Origin: Ophiothrix spiculata
Taxonomy: Eukaryota; Echinodermata; Ophiuroidea; Amphilepidida; Ophiotrichidae
NCBI GenBank assembly: GCA_000969725.1
Contig: JXSR01S007861.1
Length of the DNA: 20,477 nt
Reading direction: 5' to 3' (one strand)
Position numbers and translations under genes: made by a program. Of the stretch, positions 17,581 to 20,477 are shown piece by piece. The notes beneath the pieces were generated by a model. It saw nothing but the letters and a program-made list of their open reading frames with translations. It did not search any database and was not told where the DNA came from. Numbering within the stretch: position 1 is the first letter of the stretch; each line of letters opens with the position of its first letter.

Positions 17581-17800
17581 TTGATACTCAAAAATTTGAA
17601 ACTCGAATTTTGAAACTCGAAATTTTCAAACTCAAATATTTGAAACTCAATTTTTTGAAAATCAGATATTTGAAACTCGAATTTGCAACTCAAAAATTTG
17701 AAACTTGAAATTTTTGAAACTCCGGTATTAGAAACTCAAATTTGCAACTCGAAAATTTAAAACTCAACTATTTGCAACTCGAATATTTGAAACTCAAAAA
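17581..17800 (+). repeat. Degenerate minisatellite, ~14-18-bp units of GAAACTC plus AT-rich spacer
   Basis: Around a dozen units such as GAAACTCGAATTTT, GAAACTCAATTTTTT and GCAACTCGAAAATTT follow one another with variable spacers. Confidence 0.85.
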
Positions 17801-17850
17801 AAAACAAAAAAATCTTGGAAAAATTCAGAGCAGCTAAAAATATTTTTGGA

Positions 17851-17972
17851 AATGTGCCCGGATTTGTACAATATTTATAGAATATTGTATACATCCTGGT
17901 ACTTTCATAAAAAATGTCCCCGATGTGTACAATATTTCTTAGAATATTGTACACATCCTGGTACTTCTGTAA
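17851..17972 (+). repeat. Two tandem ~60-bp units with internal palindrome
   Basis: Each unit has a CCCGGAT or CCCCGAT word, a palindrome of the form TACAATATT-N-AATATTGTA, then ACATCCTGGTACTT. The ACAATATT word also occurs in the neighbouring palindrome at 17393-17535. Confidence 0.8.
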
Positions 17973-18222
17973 AATATACAGATTTATAGTACTGTACAAA
18001 AGCCTGATATAAATAATAATCATTAATATCTGCTACAATGATTCATATTAGAATCACAAAACGCAGATGTCATCATAATTTTTATTTATATGCCTATTTA
18101 AGAACAAGGTTGTCAAAAGGGTACAAATGCTCAGTGAAGGGAACTTATTGACAGTCAAATCAGAAAAGAGGTTTTGATGTCAGATAGAGTCATTCCTTGT
18201 AATACACACATAGCTACACATT

Positions 18223-18270
18223 AAAGGTATTAGATTCTTAACCTTTAAAGGAATAAGATTTTTAACCTTT
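18223..18270 (+). repeat. 24-bp tandem duplication
   Basis: AAAGGTATTAGATTCTTAAC and CTTT is followed at once by AAAGGAATAAGATTTTTAAC and CTTT; three bases differ. Each unit is also partly self-complementary (AAAGG...CCTTT). Confidence 0.75.
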
Positions 18271-18272
18271 AT

Positions 18273-18308
18273 ACTTACCGAGCTGCAATCACACGTCGTT
18301 CTACGCCA
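18273..18308 (+). repeat. ACCGAGCTGCAATCACA repeat family, copy 1
   Basis: It shares TACCGAGCTGCAATCACA, GTTCTA and GCCA with copies at about 18859-18905 and 18941-18997. The copy ends where the palindrome at 18311 begins, and TTTTGTGCTTTG after the palindrome (18482) resembles the CCACAATGCTTTGC that continues copy 3. Confidence 0.65.
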
Positions 18309-18310
18309 AC

Positions 18311-18481
18311 ATGATCCTTCAACGCCCCTCAATTTACAAAAATAGGGTTGTGGTGAACGTGGAATGGTCCCCGGCGGTATGTTACATCTTGAAAACATTT
18401 TAAGATGTCATAAGCTGCCGGGAACGATTCCACGTTCACTATAACCCTATTTTTGTAACTGGAGGGGCGTTGAAGGATCAT
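18311..18481. mobile_element. Palindromic MITE, 171 bp, apparently inserted in another repeat
   Basis: ATGATCCTTCAACGCCCCTC at the left pairs with GAGGGGCGTTGAAGGATCAT at the right with, at most, one base of offset. Inward, ACAAAAATAGGGTT pairs with AACCCTATTTTTGT and GAACGTGGAAT with ATTCCACGTTC. The centre lies near 18397. A target duplication is not obvious. Confidence 0.75.
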
Positions 18482-18581
18482 TTTGTGCTTTGTTTCCAAA
18501 CATTCTCTTGGGTCAGTCAAGCGTCACAAAGACATTCAATCCCCTGCTTATCACTCTACTACAGATAAACATTCCATATGA

Positions 18582-18598
18582 CTACTCAACTTGAGTAG
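18582..18598. repeat. Near-perfect 17-bp palindrome
   Basis: CTACTCAACTTGAGTAG has eight paired bases each side of a single central C. Too short to assign a role. Confidence 0.5.
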
Positions 18599-18858
18599 AC
18601 AAGTGACCTTGAACAAGGCGGGGTTAAATCAAATTGGACCTAAAATTTTTTGTTGTTGCCCCCTTACCAGTACATGAGAAAATTGATCACATTCGGAGTT
18701 CCATTTCACACCCAACAAGATTACCTATCAAATCTGACCAAAAGCAACATAAGTTTCCAGATATTTTTTATCATGAATTGACCTTTACATAAAAAAGTGG
18801 TAACAACATTTTTATTCGAACTATATGAGCAACCGTGTATCATGATTTCTCTTTTAAT

Positions 18859-18905
18859 CTTCACCGAGCTGCAATCACATGTGGTTCTATGCCATCCCAC
18901 AACAC
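18859..18905 (+). repeat. ACCGAGCTGCAATCACA repeat family, copy 2
   Basis: TCACCGAGCTGCAATCACAT, GTGGTTCTATGCCA and TCCCACAACACC; arranged in tandem with copy 3 about 80 bp further on. Confidence 0.65.
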
Positions 18906-18940
18906 CATTTATATATAGTATGCAAACCTTCTCCTTTAAT

Positions 18941-18997
18941 TTTCACTGAGCTGAAATCACTAAAAAATCGAATTCTGTGCCATCCCACAATGCTTTG
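18941..18997 (+). repeat. ACCGAGCTGCAATCACA repeat family, copy 3
   Basis: TTTCACTGAGCTGAAATCAC, an extra AT-rich piece, then CTGTGCCATCCCACAATGC. It is the most diverged of the three at its start. Confidence 0.6.
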
Positions 18998-18999
18998 CT

Positions 19000-19860
19000 A
19001 TTGAGAAGTAGCGAGAAAATGAACCTTTCTTGACGTAAAAGAATCTTACAATTGTAAATTGTCGATGTTCGATGTAATGATTAAGTTTGCAAAAACAGGA
19101 TATAAGCCGGATAATATTAGTTACAATAGGCGGCGGAAACGGGGGGGGGGGGCGTGATGGATATGCCCTCTTGTAAATTTCAGGTGGTGGAGACGGTCCC
19201 CCTCAAAATATATAAAAAAGAAATAGAATATCCTTTGTTATTGATATATAAACAAAATGTGCGCGCTTCGCGCGAATTTTCATATATCATTGTCAATTTT
19301 CAGTCAAAGTCTGCCATGTTTTGCGCAAATGTCAAGATTTTTAGCTGAAATTAGCCAATTTGACAGATTTTTTTTCGCGTGCACTACAAAAATAATTTTT
19401 CCCTCCGACCAATATTGCTGAAAAAATTGTTTTGATTAAAAAAAATCAACAAAAGATCTAAAAGTTTAACCTTTCGCCACTACTGCTAGTTACCCCTGTA
19501 GACTAGTAAATATGTGGTTTAACGTAGACACAATTGCTACTCAAGGTATTTTTAGTGGAATTAACAGTTGATGATCTTCCAAACAACATATCAAAATTTT
19601 AGGAAAATGTAAGTTTATCAAAATTGGTTAAATCATGTTTAAAACAATTCTATAGTTTTCCACTCATTACAATGAATTAGAAAAAGTATACTTTTACCCA
19701 TGTCCGAAGTATGGTTAATGAGTTACGGCTCTTGTCACACATCACCATAGAATAATGCGAATTATGAATTTTTGTTAATTTTTGCAGAAATCAGATTTTC
19801 GAGAAATTTTCCGACTATAAGTACTTTATAACTTCGTAATTACGCAACGCCTTAGCCGAC
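19000..19860. other. No gene seen; homopolymer G tract and small hairpin
   Basis: A run of 12 G at 19141-19152 and a 5-bp GC hairpin (GCGCG-CTT-CGCGC, 19261-19273) are the only marked structures. A 64-codon plus frame (19154-19348) spans them without a recognisable motif. GTCACACATCACC at about 19735-19747 echoes the ends of the MITEs at 5914-6270 (GGTGATGTGTGAC on the other strand), which may mark an old relic. Confidence 0.4.
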
Positions 19861-19969
19861 TTTCATGATTTTGGTATCAATGGGAAGAAGAGACCCTACC
19901 CTATACTATGGTATAAAACAACCACACTTTTGGCATACCAATTTCATTTTTACAGGGGGGATGGTCACC
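19861..19969 (+). repeat. Dispersed repeat, copy 2 (partner at 2944-3050)
   Basis: TTTCATGATTTTGGTATCAA, AGAAGAGACCCTACC, ACAACCACACTTTTGGC and a final G-run with GATGGTCACC align in order with 2944-3050. TGACGTCA-like words also occur near both copies (2930 and 20070). Confidence 0.7.
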
Positions 19970-20477
19970 ACTCCACCCCAACCCCTTAGGTCACGACGAA
20001 AATGAAATTAGCTTAGGTGGACGATGGTTAATAGGTTTTTAATTATGTCGATTATCATTAATATTATAATGACGTCACGGACTTACGGTCATAACGTCAG
20101 CGCAATTTGGCAAACTTTGATGATATTTGAAAACATTCATCCCATAATAAATGTTACATTATAAAATTGTATATAGTAACATCCTATTTTTGCCAGATTT
20201 GAATGTAGAAAACCTGTCCACAGTTATATGAAACCTGCTTGTTTCAAGAAAAAAAAGATTGTATAATTTGTCATATTTGTTTAAACTCATTACCAATCAT
20301 TCGTGGACACCCTGTATCATTGTGTATATACAGCAAAGACCTGTCTTCTTTACTCAATAAACGCGTACAATTCAAAGCATCATGCGACGAAAGACAAAAA
20401 CATTGGTGACTCCTAAGTTTAATACTTGCAAAACACACTTCATTTTCAAAATTGATATTTGAATTATTCATGCCCTT
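19970..20477. other. No gene seen to the right edge
   Basis: A 66-codon minus frame (20271-20471) has no motif. TGGACACCCTGTATCAT (about 20304-20320) looks like a transposon terminus of a common animal type, but no partner end is in the window. Confidence 0.4.

Larger units (their letters stand above)
17537..18020. mobile_element. 484-bp TIR element built of short repeats
   Basis: The 24-bp ends match at 23 positions: ATTATTATTTTTATCAGG with CTTTTG on the left, and the inverse of that at 17997-18020 on the right. It abuts the 17393-17535 palindrome. The interior is a degenerate minisatellite (17581-17800) and two 60-bp units (17851-17972). If only TCAGGCTTTTG is the TIR, a TA target site is possible. 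An 88-codon minus frame (17757-18023) is produced by the repeats. Confidence 0.6.

Noticed and set aside
17581-17800. Possible CRISPR-like array
   Set aside because: Units and spacers are degenerate and short, spacers are not unique, and the setting is eukaryotic; a minisatellite explains it.
17757-18023. 88-codon minus frame
   Set aside because: Produced by the GAAACTC minisatellite and the two 60-bp repeats.
20271-20471. 66-codon minus frame at the right edge
   Set aside because: No motif, AT-driven composition and a transposon-end-like word inside it; expected by chance.
1-20477. LTR retroelements, Polintons or other virus-derived sequence
   Set aside because: No long terminal direct repeats, primer-binding sites, gag, integrase or capsid-like motifs were seen in the window.

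Overview
The window reads as AT-rich, intron-bearing, repeat-dense nuclear DNA of an animal, most likely a marine invertebrate; I cannot name the species. The basis is AT-rich intergenic sequence, many terminal-inverted-repeat (TIR) and palindromic elements with intact target-site duplications, two non-LTR retrotransposon (LINE) remnants of animal type, a tRNA-derived sequence, and short coding-like stretches bounded by GT/AG splice signals. There are no bacterial-style operons, ribosome binding sites or long continuous genes.

Layout. 1-264 (minus): 5' end of a LINE open reading frame, running off the left edge and encoding a PHD-type zinc finger. 265-545: its probable GC-rich leader. 1538-1721: a palindromic MITE with TA target site. 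1803-3904: a complete-looking 2.1 kb TIR transposon with a perfect 9-bp target duplication (Mutator-like by inference), holding a ~125-bp tandem array and a ~490-bp foldback. 3995-5565: a local duplication, one copy split by a ~0.8 kb insertion that carries a tRNA-like sequence. 5914-6270: two related palindromic units. 6661-7799: a nonautonomous hAT element with a perfect 8-bp target duplication. 8357-8533 and 10111-10523: further inverted-repeat elements. 12172-12618: a MITE rich in GAGTAA/TTACTC. 12831-13340: a 5'-truncated LINE tail. 14426-14679, 17393-17535, 17537-18020 and 18311-18481: more MITE-like elements, one apparently inserted inside another repeat family.

Host coding content is sparse and only tentative. 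On the plus strand a chain of exon-like blocks (9679-9694, 11301-11405, 14974-15060, 16373-16497; a possible alternative end at 12085-12143) shares one splice phase (phase 1) and has suitable GT/AG edges. Two of the peptides faintly resemble parts of a BTB/POZ domain. A separate GC-rich open stretch at 9015-9200 has strongly G/C-biased third codon positions, and a minus-strand exon-like block lies at 16584-16731. None was recognised as a named gene. Most of the window is therefore best seen as intron and intergenic DNA filled with DNA-transposon derivatives.
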